Positions 9,555 to 19,573 are shown, counted from the first letter of the stretch. The stretch: 64,000 nucleotides of DNA from CBDBIG01 sp965205845 [NCBI: bacterium] (GCA_965205845.1 CBDBIG010000003.1:124001-188000); one strand, 5' to 3'. Notes: generated by a model not told the origin, from the sequence alone. A program made the numbers and translations.

Positions 9555-10073
9555 TTAGCTTCGAAGTTTCATGACGACGCGTTTCCCTATTGCCAGCAGG
9601 GCACAGCCCATTATGAGAAACTGGGTCACAAGCAAAAGGGCCGTTTTGGTTTGTGTAAACAGTGACGCACTTTGTACCTGAACTTCTGAAATATTTGGAT
9701 ATTGTAGCAACATCTTCGTGACCTGGATGTTCTCGCCAAGGTCAGTAATCCCTGCTACGACAGGGATGATGGCCAGCCAACCGAGGAATTCGTTTGCACG
9801 GAACCGGTAAATTATTCCGGCGAAAAAGGTTGTATAGATCAGTGGAAACAGGGTGTCCAAAGTGGGACTGACCATTGAATAAATGCGCCGTCCGTCTTCG
9901 CCGTACTGGGTCATCAGTTTATGAACAAGCGCAAAATCATACTGAGGTTGTCGATCAAGGCTCTCGCCACCGATAGGGATGTTGGGAAAGATCACCAGAG
10001 CAAAGAGAAGGGTTCCGATGAAAGTCAATATCAGAATTTTAGTTTTTGCAGCGAACTGAAAGTAGAGAGTCAT
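9555..10073 (-). CDS. Small integral membrane protein of unknown function
   Basis: A 172-residue protein with four predicted membrane helices: ILILTFIGTLLFALVIFPN near the N-terminus, TLFPLIYTTFFAGIIY, FLGWLAIIPVVAGITD, and TALLLVTQFLIMGCALLAIG near the C-terminus. The loop between helices one and two carries LDRQPQYDFALVHKLM, and DLGENIQVTKMLL follows helix three. I do not recognise the family. A longer open frame extends upstream to 10154, but the ATG at 10073 begins directly before the first hydrophobic segment, and AAAGGGTG precedes it. It stands alone between two long spacers, so context gives no hint of its role. Confidence 0.75.
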   Translation of the reverse strand: MTLYFQFAAKTKILILTFIGTLLFALVIFPNIPIGGESLDRQPQYDFALVHKLMTQYGEDGRRIYSMVSPTLDTLFPLIYTTFFAGIIYRFRANEFLGWLAIIPVVAGITDLGENIQVTKMLLQYPNISEVQVQSASLFTQTKTALLLVTQFLIMGCALLAIGKRVVMKLRS

Positions 10074-10488
10074 TTTAACACCCTTTGTTTTAATGGGACC
10101 AGTATCTTTCGATGGGGTCAAGGCGTTGAAATTTACGCGTCTCATTTTCCACATCTGGACTCCAACTCACCGCGGGCCAGCCCCCTGCATGGAACGCCCA
10201 TTTTTCGGCTAAACCCATGGCGTGGTTGGGGTTGGAGCATGCTTAGGGCTGCGGCACACCCCCTGCCAAAAAGCCAATGCCCTTCACAAGATATCCTTGG
10301 CTATACACACGGGGCATCTACCTGGTGGTAAGCAGCGGCACACCCCCTGCCAAAAAGCCAATGCCCTTCACAAGATATCCTTGGCTATACACACGGGGCA
10401 TCTACCTGGTGGTAAGCAGCGATTTCTATGCAAAAAAGGGGGTTCCTCCGACCTTGGCAAACTTCCCTTTTGGGTGAGCGCGCTCCTT
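10074..10488. other. Spacer with dispersed element and tandem repeat
   Basis: The spacer holds a copy of a degenerate dispersed element at about 10187-10245, whose reverse complement recurs at about 19118-19230, followed by the 84-bp tandem repeat described separately. No gene is supported here. Confidence 0.55.
10251..10420. repeat. 84-bp direct tandem repeat, two copies
   Basis: Two adjacent, apparently identical 84-bp units (10251-10334 and 10335-10418) beginning GCGGCACACCCCCTGCC. The array lies 70 bp beyond the 3' end of the RCC1 lipoprotein gene. Because 84 is a multiple of three, an open frame runs through it, but this looks like a by-product of the duplication. Confidence 0.9.
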
Positions 10489-11844
10489 TTAACTTGATGC
10501 CGGAGGTAGCGTAACTGAAGTGGGACCGACAGAGTCTTGAAACTGGTCTGGAAAGGTGCCACTTCGCTTTCTACCATATTTCCCCCAACAAAAAACATCG
10601 CCATTTTCAACAAGGGCACAGCTGTGATAGTGCGATGCAGACACTGCTTCCACCTGAGGGTTAGCCCCTGGCATCGACACGGATACAGGCAAAGATGGGG
10701 AAGGGGTGTTGCCATCACCTAGTTGGCCGTGGTTGTTGCGCCCCCAGCACATGGCGCGGCCCTCTACCACGGCACAACTGTGATAATAACCAGCACTCAC
10801 TGCTTCCACCTGAGGGTTAGCCCCTGGCATCGACACGGATACAGGCAAAGATGGGGAGGCGGTGTTGCCATTGCCTAACTGACCGTAGTCGTTGCGCCCC
10901 CAGCACATGACACCCGTATTCAATTCGCCACTCTTTTTTACCAAGGCGCAGGCATGGTTCCCGCCCAACGAGATAGCCTTGACACCACTCTCAAGCCCTT
11001 GCACTTGTGTAGGGGTGTAAGACGAAGAACCAGCGGTGGCAGATCCAAGCATCCCATACGAATTTATCCCCCAACATTTGGCTGCTCCATCGATGATGGC
11101 ACAGGCACTTGTGGAACCTATGTCAATCGCACGCACCCCGCTCGATAAACCTGTTGAGGATACGGAATAAAATCCAGCCTCTTTCCTTCCATTGCCCAGT
11201 TGACCATGGACGTTATTGCCCCAACACATGGCCTCCTCGTCGAGGATGGCACAAGCACTCCTGGGGCCAATGCTTACGCCACTTACCCCACGGGGTAGAT
11301 TTTTCACATACCTCCCCTCCCATCTGGAATCGACCGGATCAGAGGGATTCTCCGCCTTGAAATCATCATAAAAACCCTTTCCCCAACAGATAACGCGGCC
11401 ATCACGGATAACACAACCATGCTGAGATCCGTTGGCAGATATCGCGGTAATTGTGGATGCCGCCTTGGTTGTGGACGCCGGTTGGGGTGGCATGGTAACT
11501 TCGCGCGCCTCGATGGCTGCGGGTAATCTCGAAGAAGAGACACGCAAGCAAAACACGCGATTGCTTTTAAGTACGCACGCCCTCTTGTCATTTCTGCTCA
11601 TCATAACAAGCTCCTCAAGCAAAGGGCCAATAGGTGCCGCCCCACCTGAGCCTCCCGTCAAATTATCCTCCGGGATGGCGTTCGAGGCACCGGAGGCAGA
11701 TGATGCCTCATCTGTGTTTGCAACAGGGGAACCACCACCTTCGGAGCAACTAAATAGAAAAAGGGCACCCGTGAACACCACAGCGAGGGCAATGTTTTTG
11801 GAGGGTATGCCTCGTAAACTGCAGCAGGATTTTTGTAAAAACAT
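10489..11844 (-). CDS. RCC1-repeat lipoprotein 1
   Basis: About 451 residues beginning at an ATG followed by a signal peptide with lipobox LFLFSC and an acidic/Ser/Gly-rich linker, so it should be an outer-membrane or periplasmic lipoprotein. The rest consists of RCC1/BNR-type repeats with the recurring pattern CAI...CWGxNxxGQLGxG, which fold into a beta-propeller. The last two repeats are almost identical at the DNA level over about 150 bp (SVSMPGANPQVEAVSA occurs twice), indicating recent internal duplication. An in-frame upstream extension to 11907 would bury the signal peptide and is rejected. Bacterial RCC1 lipoproteins have no single known role; adhesion or protein binding is usual speculation. 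A second RCC1 lipoprotein lies 0.6 kb away on the same strand. Confidence 0.85.
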   Translation of the reverse strand: MFLQKSCCSLRGIPSKNIALAVVFTGALFLFSCSEGGGSPVANTDEASSASGASNAIPEDNLTGGSGGAAPIGPLLEELVMMSRNDKRACVLKSNRVFCLRVSSSRLPAAIEAREVTMPPQPASTTKAASTITAISANGSQHGCVIRDGRVICWGKGFYDDFKAENPSDPVDSRWEGRYVKNLPRGVSGVSIGPRSACAILDEEAMCWGNNVHGQLGNGRKEAGFYSVSSTGLSSGVRAIDIGSTSACAIIDGAAKCWGINSYGMLGSATAGSSSYTPTQVQGLESGVKAISLGGNHACALVKKSGELNTGVMCWGRNDYGQLGNGNTASPSLPVSVSMPGANPQVEAVSAGYYHSCAVVEGRAMCWGRNNHGQLGDGNTPSPSLPVSVSMPGANPQVEAVSASHYHSCALVENGDVFCWGKYGRKRSGTFPDQFQDSVGPTSVTLPPASS

Positions 11845-12468
11845 TAGAAACAATCTTTCTTCATAATTAACACGATACAATGTACGGTGCAGACCAACGC
11901 GGTTCACGCTATGTCACACAAACCAAGATTCATGCAACAACAACACCATTGCTCATCAAAGCAGCAAAAACACTCGCGCACCCTTTAGTACACAAAAGAG
12001 CAAAAACGCAACCCCGACGTACCAATATACAGTGAATAAATCAAAACCGTAAGACAAACTATAAAAATTACAGCCCCCCACCCATATCGACGCACACTCC
12101 ATTCGAATCCAAACCATCTACAACCCGCCCAAATAGAGACACACTGAGAAGATGCAATGAGAAACCGACGACCTCTATGCCTTGGATGCCAAGCGCACGG
12201 GTATAAACCGTCCACATGCCCCTACCCACGGTTATCCTGCAAAGGGTCAGCGGTGCTTCGGGATTCGAAGCTTGGCTAAGCCTGTGGTCGCAAAACCATG
12301 CGTGCAAAAAACCGGCTCGCGCAATCCCCGCAAACCCACGGCAATGGTTAAGCCAGGGTATCCCCCCTTATAAACAAAGCTTTGCCCCCCCCGCGCACCC
12401 CCTTGGCTTATTCAGGAGGGTATCCCCCCTTATAAACAAAGCTTTGCCCCCCCGCACCCCCTTAAAGC
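11845..12468. other. Spacer between the two RCC1 genes
   Basis: Apart from the 62-bp tandem duplication at its right end, I see no gene or recognised RNA here. Short open frames on both strands lack motifs or ribosome binding sites. Confidence 0.5.
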
Positions 12469-12478
12469 CTATTCAGGC
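12355..12478. repeat. 62-bp tandem duplication at the 3' end of an RCC1 gene
   Basis: Two copies of about 62 bp (12355-12416 and 12417-12478), each starting AGGGTATCCCCCC and containing the palindrome CAAAGCTTTG. The right copy includes the last codons and stop of the RCC1 gene at 12469, so the duplication copied a gene end into the spacer. Confidence 0.8.
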
Positions 12479-13899
12479 ACGCCAGGGAACTCTAAAAAGG
12501 GGGCGTTCTCGAGGGTTTCTGTGGGGTCGTTGCCATAGATTTTGTCGCCATTACCAAAGCCCAGTTCAGCCTCGGTTAAGCCCCCAGCGATTCCAATACC
12601 CAAGTTGTTTGTCGTACCGGTAGAACGGGGCATGTTATTGCCCACACATTTAAGATTGCCTACGTAGTTAAAGCATAGCCCATCCTTATCGCCGTGTATG
12701 GCAACCACACGCGCATTGTGAAACACCCTGGTTGGGCGCAGAAGGTTGTTTGTATTCCCCAGCCGGTAAATGTCATCGGCGGGGTTGCTGTTGGAACCCC
12801 AGCAAAACACCTCAAGCTGCGCGTTGATGGTGCAAGTTCTGTCTTCAGGCGTAATAATACCCAAAACCCTCCCCAACGAGGCAGCTTTTGCAGGAGGCAC
12901 TACCTTGACGGGGCGCGATGCGGACCGGGTGCTGCCATTGCCCACTTCGCCCTTAATGTTTTCCCCCCAACAATACACCGTGGTTGCTTCACCAAGCGCG
13001 GCGCAAGTGTGCCTTTTGCCGGCAGATGCTGTGCGGACATCGCTTAAAAAACCATCTCCACTGGGGGTGCGCACCCTGCCTGGTGGCGCCGAAGATCTAT
13101 CACTTGTATTACCTCGACCCAAATAATGGCCTCTAACGGGGAAAAAACCACTTCTCCAGGTCACCAAGGTAGCATCGCGCATTAACACCACCCAGCCACT
13201 GATAAGGCGCGCAGCACCCCTTAGTGTTTCTTGACTTCCCATTGGGCGGTCGGCCGCCTCAACGGCCAAAGGCGTCGGGGAGCCCTCGTTTGGCGAGGCC
13301 CCCGGTACCGCGGGCACTGAGCCTGGGCCAACGCCAAGGCGATAGTGAGTGCTGGAACCGCCCCAGCAGGCAACCTCGCCTTGGTCGCCAAACACGGCAC
13401 AAAAGGTCCCATTTCCCGCTGCAATGGAGGTAACCCCCGTTAGGGTGCCCATATCCCCTAACCTCACCACAGGTCCGGGAACGGGTGTGTAGGAACGACC
13501 GGCAGGTGGCGGTAGCCTAATTATACCACGCCCCAATTGGTAATATTCGTTATTGCCTCTACCAGCATCTTTACCTCCCCAGCATTGGAGCCCACCGTTG
13601 ATTAGGCGCGCACAAAGCGTGTGTTCTGTTGCCGCCATTTGAACAATGTCTGCCGTGTTGAAACCCTCCAAGGTAACAAGTACTGGGCGGGTGGGGTAGG
13701 GACCATTTGAATATACCGTTGCTGGAAGCCCAGCATACTGTCCCCAACAATACAACGGACCATGGCTCCATTTCACACACTTGCCACTCCCTCGGTGGAC
13801 CACCACGGACTCGATAAATAATTTCTCGCGTCTATCTTGGCCTGGCGTAAAGCAGCTGGCCACAAGCAATAAAAGGCTCAATTTGAGGGCAAGGCGCAT
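12469..13899 (-). CDS. RCC1-repeat lipoprotein 2
   Basis: A 476-residue protein beginning MRLALKLSLLLLVASC, a short lipoprotein signal peptide with lipobox LVASC. The mature part has RCC1-like repeats with paired Cys (for example CARLINGGLQCWG, CAVFGDQGEVACWG, CAALGEATTVYCWG, CTINAQLEVFCWG), likely a disulphide-bearing beta-propeller in the envelope. The repeats are more diverged than in its neighbour at 10489-11844, so the two are paralogues rather than a fresh duplication. The stop codon lies inside a 62-bp tandem duplication. Function is unknown. Confidence 0.85.
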   Translation of the reverse strand: MRLALKLSLLLLVASCFTPGQDRREKLFIESVVVHRGSGKCVKWSHGPLYCWGQYAGLPATVYSNGPYPTRPVLVTLEGFNTADIVQMAATEHTLCARLINGGLQCWGGKDAGRGNNEYYQLGRGIIRLPPPAGRSYTPVPGPVVRLGDMGTLTGVTSIAAGNGTFCAVFGDQGEVACWGGSSTHYRLGVGPGSVPAVPGASPNEGSPTPLAVEAADRPMGSQETLRGAARLISGWVVLMRDATLVTWRSGFFPVRGHYLGRGNTSDRSSAPPGRVRTPSGDGFLSDVRTASAGKRHTCAALGEATTVYCWGENIKGEVGNGSTRSASRPVKVVPPAKAASLGRVLGIITPEDRTCTINAQLEVFCWGSNSNPADDIYRLGNTNNLLRPTRVFHNARVVAIHGDKDGLCFNYVGNLKCVGNNMPRSTGTTNNLGIGIAGGLTEAELGFGNGDKIYGNDPTETLENAPFLEFPGVPE

Positions 13900-14969
13900 G
13901 GTATTTTTTTAAAACCCTTCCTTGTGAAAAGAAACCCAGGCATAACACCAGATGGTAGCATACTATCACTTGCCGCTAAAAAATACAAACAAAAATGGGT
14001 CTACATCCCAATGCCCGTTTCGCAAAAACTCCCTTGCCTCATCGCGGGTTGGCAAAACGCGGTGGATGCTGCCCCATGCAAAGCGTTTGTTTTTGGGAAG
14101 CACCGATGCAGTGCACCAACTAACCCCTGAGAAGAACTACAGTGCCAATACGTTAAGCGTGCCCAGCATTCGCGAGGTAAGCCGTTTACCTTGTGCGAAC
14201 GTGCCCCCTTGCATAAGGGGGCGACAACCCCCGTAATAGTACAACGTTGCTGCCACCGCAGCAAGCTGGCGGGTTGGCTGATGAGCCTCAGCCCGCACAA
14301 AGTAAGGCCTGAGGTAAAACCCAGACTGCTGGCCTACCAAGCCGAGTGCGATGATCCCCTTTGAAACTACTGGAGTAAAGACCGTGTGAGGAGCCCTTGC
14401 TTTATCCCTGTTTAGACTAGGGCTGCACGTTACCGCTTCGACCAGTGCCTGTAGTTGTCAAGTTAAAGGTTGGCGGGTGTTGTGCGGTCCCAAATGTAGA
14501 TTGGCAGATGCTAGAAACGGAAATAATAGATATTAGCAGTTGCAGGATTTACATTTGCATGACGACCGTACTATTGCTAGTGCGTTTGGAATGTGGTGAT
14601 TATACGCCCGCATTTTTTATCCCAACCTTGATCACTGAGGGCACATGGGGCCTATGCCGCCACCTGGTACCCATCGCCGATTGGCGCGAGGGCACAACAA
14701 TGCAGCGTTACCCCACGGCACGCAAAATGCGTGCAGCAATGCAGACTGTGTGCAACTTGAGGGAGAATGTTGGTAAGGTGGCTATTGCGAGATGTTCCTT
14801 ACTAAAGGCAACCTGGGTCGTTGTGGCTTGCTTTAAAGCATTCATGCGTATTTTTGTGCGTGCACTGAAGATGGTTTATTGTGTTGATTCGGTTTTTCGT
14901 GTTTATATCTGCTATGGTCGCGTCTTAATAAATGTGTGGGCAAGAAATTGCAATCTCGAGAAAAATTCG
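13900..14969. other. 1-kb spacer, no supported gene
   Basis: The first 500 bp are GC-rich with several short inverted repeats (for example around 14205-14235, CCCCCTTGCATAAGGGGGC) and could encode a structured RNA, but I cannot match any known RNA. The rest holds long open frames without motifs that lead into the broken hydrolase gene at about 14970. Confidence 0.4.
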
Positions 14970-15545
14970 GCATACCTTGCAGGCAGCGATGTAGGCGTTG
15001 TGCTGGCCCATGGTAGGGGCAAGCACCCTACTTGGAAGGTTGTTAAATCCGCTTAGAAAAACGATCCGCCGTAAGCTTGGATGGACAACACTCTCAATTC
15101 AGATGCCCACATTTCCGGGGCAATGCTGGAAAGTGTATGGGAAAAATTTTTATGTTGCTGAACATCGCATTAAAAAGGCGGTTAAACACCTTCATGCTAT
15201 AGGAGTTGATCAGATCTATCTTATAGGGCATAGCATGGGTGCGAGAATTTAGGCGTACTACGCATCACGGCACGCTGATATTGCTGGAGTGGTTGTGATA
15301 GGGTGTTGCAATAATGGTGGGGACCCCCTCGATTGCAATCAATCAATCTCAAGGAGTAAGGTTCCTGTGCTTGATGTGTTTGGTTCTAGGAATGCTAAGG
15401 ATGCACATGTGGCAGATGCTAGAAAGGTGTACGTTGGTAACACATACCAGCAAATTGTAATCTAAGGGTGCTGGGCACACGTTTGACGATCACAAGGAGG
15501 AACTTGCCAGCGGGGGTGATCTCTTGGTTAAAAAACATCTCTAAA
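14970..15545 (+). pseudogene. Broken alpha/beta hydrolase
   Basis: Three reading frames together spell an alpha/beta hydrolase. GSDVGVVLAHGRGKHPTWKVV begins the fold at about 14983-15045; after a frameshift, PLRKTIRRKLGWTTLSIQMP continues and the nucleophile elbow IGHSMGAR follows at about 15224. An in-frame TAG at 15250 then interrupts AYYASRHADIAGVVVIG and VPVLDVFGSRNAKDAH. After another stop and shift near 15463, GAGHTFDDHKEEL carries the expected catalytic His. At least two frameshifts and one stop make it non-functional as read. The layout resembles DUF3530 or dienelactone-hydrolase-like proteins. Sequencing error could explain single indels but less easily the in-frame stop. Confidence 0.7.
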
Positions 15546-15593
15546 AAACAAAGATAACTAAGGGGGTTAAAAAACGCTCAAAAATTGCGTTGA

Positions 15594-16769
15594 ATGCCTC
15601 CCATTTTGATGCCCAAAAAATACGTAGCCCAAACTATGGCCCGGACTGTGGCAACGAAACCCCTAGAAGGTATTTTGGTGGTGGCTTTAGAGCAAGCCAT
15701 TGCAGCCCCCCTTGCAACCCTACGCTTGGCTCAGGCAGGAGCACGGGTTGTTAAAATAGAACGCCCTGAGGGTGACTTTGCGCGCAGCTACGACCGCGGT
15801 GCTAAGGGTCAAAGTGCTTTTTTTTTATGGCTTAACCGTGGAAAACAGTCGTTGGTGCTCAACGTAAAAGCCAAAAGCGATGCAAGTTTGTTGATGCGCA
15901 TGTTGATGAAGGCCGATGTGTTCGTGCAAAACCTTGCCCCCGGGGCCGCCGAGCGTCTAGGCCTTGGGGCAAAAGCGTTACTTGCCAAAAACCCGCGCTT
16001 GATTGTGTGTGATATTTCGGGGTATGGCAACCAGGAGCCAATGCGCCAAATGCGTGCTTATGACATGCTGGTACAGGCTGAAAGCGGCCTCGCTTCCGTA
16101 ACGGGTTCCGCAGAAGAAGCAGGGCGGGTAGGGGTCTCCATTTGCGATATTGGTGCGGGCATGAATGCCTACTCGGCCATTTTGGAAGCCCTTTTGTCTA
16201 GAGAACGCACGGGTCAAGGAAACGCACTTTCGATATCCCTTTTCCACAGTGCCATCGAATGGATGACCCCTGTGCTGGCCCACCAGGAAACCTACCAAAA
16301 AGCCCTACCACGTACGGGCCTGCGCCATCCGCTCATTTGCCCCTATGGGCGCTTTACCTGCCAAGATGGGTTGGAGATTTTGCTGGCCATTCAAAACCAA
16401 CGCGAATGGGAGCGCTTTTGTGTGGGGGTAATTGAATGCCCTGAATGGGCAACGGATGCGCGTTATACCTCAAACCTTGAGCGCAACGCCAACCGCGATG
16501 CATTGGAAAAAGACCTGCAGGTTATTTGGTTGAAAACCCCCGCCAAGGAATGGCAAAGGCGCTTGCTGTCCCATAAAATTGCCTATGGGATGGTGAATAC
16601 CCCTGCCAACCTCCTTGAGCATCCCGCCTTAAAACGGGTGATGGCCCACACAAAAGCGGGCCCCGTGTACATTCCCGCTTCACCTTTGCACGATGGGGCA
16701 GCAGAATCCCTTCGTGTGCCAAGCATTGATGAGCATGGCCTTGCCATACGCAGGGAGTTTAGCACCTAA
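15594..16769 (+). CDS. CaiB/BaiF (family III) CoA-transferase
   Basis: A 391-residue cytosolic enzyme of the family that moves CoA between organic acids. Hallmarks are PLEGILVVALEQAIAAPLAT near the N-terminus, GARVVKIERPEGDFAR, the segment VLNVKAKSDASLLMRML, and the catalytic aspartate in YDMLVQAESGL (about residue 157). Length is normal for the family. Three in-frame ATGs (15594, 15609, 15636) are possible and none has a good ribosome binding site; the last would give the most typical N-terminus. It is intact although its neighbours are broken, so it is probably under selection. The acid substrate cannot be told from sequence. Proximity to the EtfA/TMADH-like and alcohol dehydrogenase genes suggests catabolism of a small acid, but this is inference. 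Confidence 0.9.
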   Translation: MPPILMPKKYVAQTMARTVATKPLEGILVVALEQAIAAPLATLRLAQAGARVVKIERPEGDFARSYDRGAKGQSAFFLWLNRGKQSLVLNVKAKSDASLLMRMLMKADVFVQNLAPGAAERLGLGAKALLAKNPRLIVCDISGYGNQEPMRQMRAYDMLVQAESGLASVTGSAEEAGRVGVSICDIGAGMNAYSAILEALLSRERTGQGNALSISLFHSAIEWMTPVLAHQETYQKALPRTGLRHPLICPYGRFTCQDGLEILLAIQNQREWERFCVGVIECPEWATDARYTSNLERNANRDALEKDLQVIWLKTPAKEWQRRLLSHKIAYGMVNTPANLLEHPALKRVMAHTKAGPVYIPASPLHDGAAESLRVPSIDEHGLAIRREFST

Positions 16770-16785
16770 TAGCAAGCCTTAACAA

Positions 16786-17690
16786 AGAGATTCTTGCGCG
16801 ATGTGCAATTGCGCGGCATGGGGCAGGCTTTCAATCACAGGCAGTAAACGTGCTTTATCTCCCAGCTAAGGTAATGTGCAAATGCTGGGGATGGTGGTCT
16901 TTTTGCAAAATGTCTTCAATTTTCTCCACACTCACCGCGTGTGCTTTTTGGGCGTAAGCCTCCTCGTCTTCCAAGTGAAAACCATAAAGTGCTGCTTGCA
17001 TTTGCCACATCAAGCGCTTTTGCGGGGTGGAGTGCAAAAAGGGGTAGGCATTGATGAGGGTGCACTTGGCATGTTCTAACTCTTGAGAAAGTACGCCTTG
17101 CTCACACAAAGTCTGGTAAAGGCCAAGCATTAAAGGGAGCGTTTGCGCGGAGTGTTGTGTGCTAGGATAAGGTGTAAAAGCAAAATGCAGCAACGCGATT
17201 AAGCGGCGTGCTTTCGTGCACGGACCCCCACCAACAGCTTGCCCCATACGAAAAACCCTTCTCACCGCGCACAATGCGAAACAGACGCGAATTCATATCC
17301 CCGCTAAAAATATGGGCCATGATTTGATGGGTTATCCGCTGGGGATGGGTTTGGGGGGCTGAAAACCGCCCAAACATCTTCAAGCAGACCAATAATGGGG
17401 CGTTGATAGGGGTGATTTTGATACGCAGCTTGCATTAAATCATTCCACAGCTGTTCAGAAGGTTGATCTGCCAGCATCCGCATCTCACCCAATACGGCCC
17501 CACGCTCCGCCTCCACTTGCGTTTCATTCAAGCGCAACTGCCCACCCGATACTGTAGGTGGCAAGCCACCACTGCCGCGGGTGGGTTTTGCACAAGCAAC
17601 ACTTCAAGGCGATTCTCCAAGCAAAAGTGCACAAACTTCAAAGGGCCAAATGCTTCACCTTCATCTAATACACGCATGTTTGCATTGAAC
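16786..17690 (-). pseudogene. Broken M16 (insulinase-like) zinc peptidase
   Basis: Pieces of an M16 peptidase lie in order but in different frames. The N-terminus (MRVLDEGEAFGPLKFVHFC, then LENRLEVLLVQNPPAAVVA) spans 17570-17690. LNETQVEAERGAVLGEMRM and QNHPYQRPIIG follow in another frame, then the C-terminal domain (ITHQIMAHIFSGDMNSRLF, RGEKGFSYGA) and a helical end with a further shift near 16858. The segment that should contain the zinc motif HxxEH between the first two pieces is missing entirely, which points to an internal deletion and not only frameshifts. M16 enzymes degrade peptides or act as processing proteases; this copy cannot. Confidence 0.8.
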
Positions 17691-17811
17691 CTTCTTTAAT
17701 CGTCCCTTTTCCATCACACCCAACGGCCATAACGCATACGCAGCGGACACGTATTCATTGCTATTAGGTCCAAGCACGCGACCATTGTGCATACTTTTGG
17801 TACAAAAAGCA

Positions 17812-18336
17812 TTAAGAGGCAGGGTGCTCAACGAGCAAACTTAAGCAAGTACTGGCCTTTGACGGTATGGCGATTCTTTTGGGCGAAGGGTTTAACTTAA
17901 CCTCTAAGGTCTTATCGGCAGGCCAAGGCCCATGGGCAAAAGGTAAAGGGGTTTGTTGGCTGCGTGCCCGACGTTGCCTGGCTTTGTATTCCAAAAATTC
18001 TTGCGCCACCACTGCCCAAACTTGTTGCTCTTTGGTGTACACAAAACTGCATACGCTGCCTCCCTTACCAACCCATGTCAACAATTCTTCAAATTGCCAC
18101 GGGCTTTCTTTTAAACGCTGATTAAGCAAACATTTGTAGCGGAAACGAAAAAACGCCGTTGCAAAGATCTCACCTTGCCTCCCACGCAAAATTCGTGGTG
18201 GTGGCGCAAGGGTATGCAACCACTTTTTTTGATGCGCTGCAAGGTTCAAAAAACCTAAGTCACTGGCCGCCAATGCGGCAGGTGAAACCTCCAATAAAGT
18301 CGTGTTTGGCGGAACCGCATGATTAAATGACATCAT
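17812..18336 (-). CDS. Hypothetical protein, 174 aa
   Basis: An open frame of 174 residues beginning MMSFNHAVPPNTTLL, with FATAFFRFRYKCLLNQRLKESPW and a basic C-terminal half. It has no signal peptide, membrane helix or motif I recognise. Aromatic and basic residues are evenly distributed as in a real soluble protein. The ATG pair follows AGGAGTTCC on the minus strand (18340-18350), a plausible ribosome binding site. It lies just upstream of the broken M16 gene on the same strand and could have been part of its operon. Confidence 0.6.
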   Translation of the reverse strand: MMSFNHAVPPNTTLLEVSPAALAASDLGFLNLAAHQKKWLHTLAPPPRILRGRQGEIFATAFFRFRYKCLLNQRLKESPWQFEELLTWVGKGGSVCSFVYTKEQQVWAVVAQEFLEYKARQRRARSQQTPLPFAHGPWPADKTLEVKLNPSPKRIAIPSKASTCLSLLVEHPAS

Positions 18337-19336
18337 GTGTGGAACTCCTTATGGGTGAAATCGCATGGCAAAAGGTTTTTGGCTAAGAAGTCGTTCTTAT
18401 TTTTACATCACACATACAACTTTAAACGAAGGTTTTTTTAAAGTCAAAATATTTTTTTTTGTTTTATGTTCACTCGAAACTTCAGCATCACTTAAGGCTT
18501 CCCACGGGGCTTTTGATTTGGTCGTTTTGAGTACGCAAAGATCGTTTTCCAGCCAACCTGGACTTATTCATTTCCCCATCCAATTTTGAACACCCCCTCT
18601 TTTGCACGCGCTTGATGACACAGAAGTGTTGCTGGCGTGACATGAGATCGAGGATTTGCTGTCTGGAATTTACGGGTCCAAAACAGACCGTCCGAGTCAT
18701 CCGCTTTTGACCTTATTTCAGGGCTTGTTGCTTGGGGTTTGATATCGCCTCTCGGATGTCGAGTTGGCTCAGTGTCTTTACCGCGATCTTCTTCGCAAAT
18801 TCTGCCACCCGCCGCTTGCTTGTGAACTTACGGTAAAAGTACGTGGTAAAAGTTGCGCTATATAAGAGAATACAAGGCTCTAACTCAAATGGTTGTCGCC
18901 GTATTGCCGTCTTTGTAAACGGCAATCATGCAAGGCATTCTTTGGTGCTTTTAAGTTGTTTTTTAGGTTTTAAAAGATTGCGGTAAAAATGGAGTCCGCG
19001 TGACACATAGTGAAAAAACAACGTAAATTGATCGCGGAACGCTGGAAGACCTTCGTCTTCCAGACAAAAATTGACGGTAAAACCCGTGAAATGCTCTCCA
19101 TGCAATTGCTTCAATCAGCATGCTCCAACCCCAACCACGCCACACGGAAAGCCCTCGTACGCAGCTTGCAGTACGCGCCTTTTACATCTACAATGGAGGT
19201 GGGTGGGGTTTGCCCGAAAACGGGCCGTCCCATGCAGGGGGATGACCCGTCGTGAACTGGGTCCAAAATTGAATGCTGTGGTGTTGCAATACCAAGGCGG
19301 GCAGTGCCCCTGCTAATCGTTCTTGGCGAGCATGGT
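18337..19336. other. 1-kb degraded spacer with dispersed element
   Basis: Short open frames on both strands show no motif I recognise. A degenerate dispersed element lies at about 19118-19230; its 26-bp core, AGCATGCTCCAACCCCAACC plus CACGCCA on the plus strand, recurs inverted at 10219-10245. Minus-strand fragments near 19260-19340 could be the end of a lost phage gene, continuing the phage-tail cluster to the right. Confidence 0.45.
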
Positions 19337-19519
19337 TTACACGAATGATTTCTTGGGAGGGGCTGCAGCAGTTTGCGCTTTTAATTGATCAAGATCTGTA
19401 CTTAAGGCATCCAGTTTTTTTGTCATCCCCCGTAGAAGCCGTCTATATCGGTTCATTTGCTTTTCCTTGATGACAAGCTGTTCCTCTAAAGCAGATATTT
19501 TGCGTTGGTCCGCACGCAA
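19337..19519 (-). CDS. Small coiled-coil protein, phage cluster
   Basis: About 60 residues from a TTG start (ISALEEQLVIKEKQMNRYRR, then LDALSTDLDQLKAQTAAA), with a strong coiled-coil heptad pattern. It follows the small phage-type gene at 19574-19756 on the same strand. Both ATG choices are out of frame and the start is uncertain, so this may be a truncated gene. Confidence 0.4.
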   Translation of the reverse strand: MRADQRKISALEEQLVIKEKQMNRYRRLLRGMTKKLDALSTDLDQLKAQTAAAPPKKSFV

Positions 19520-19573
19520 TAACGCGTGAATGTTTTCATGCCGCTGTTACGCCTTTGACGGCAGTGGTGTTTT

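Noticed and set aside
14000-14450. Structured RNA such as tmRNA, RNase P RNA or a group II intron
   Set aside because: Short inverted repeats exist but no diagnostic consensus segments for any of these.
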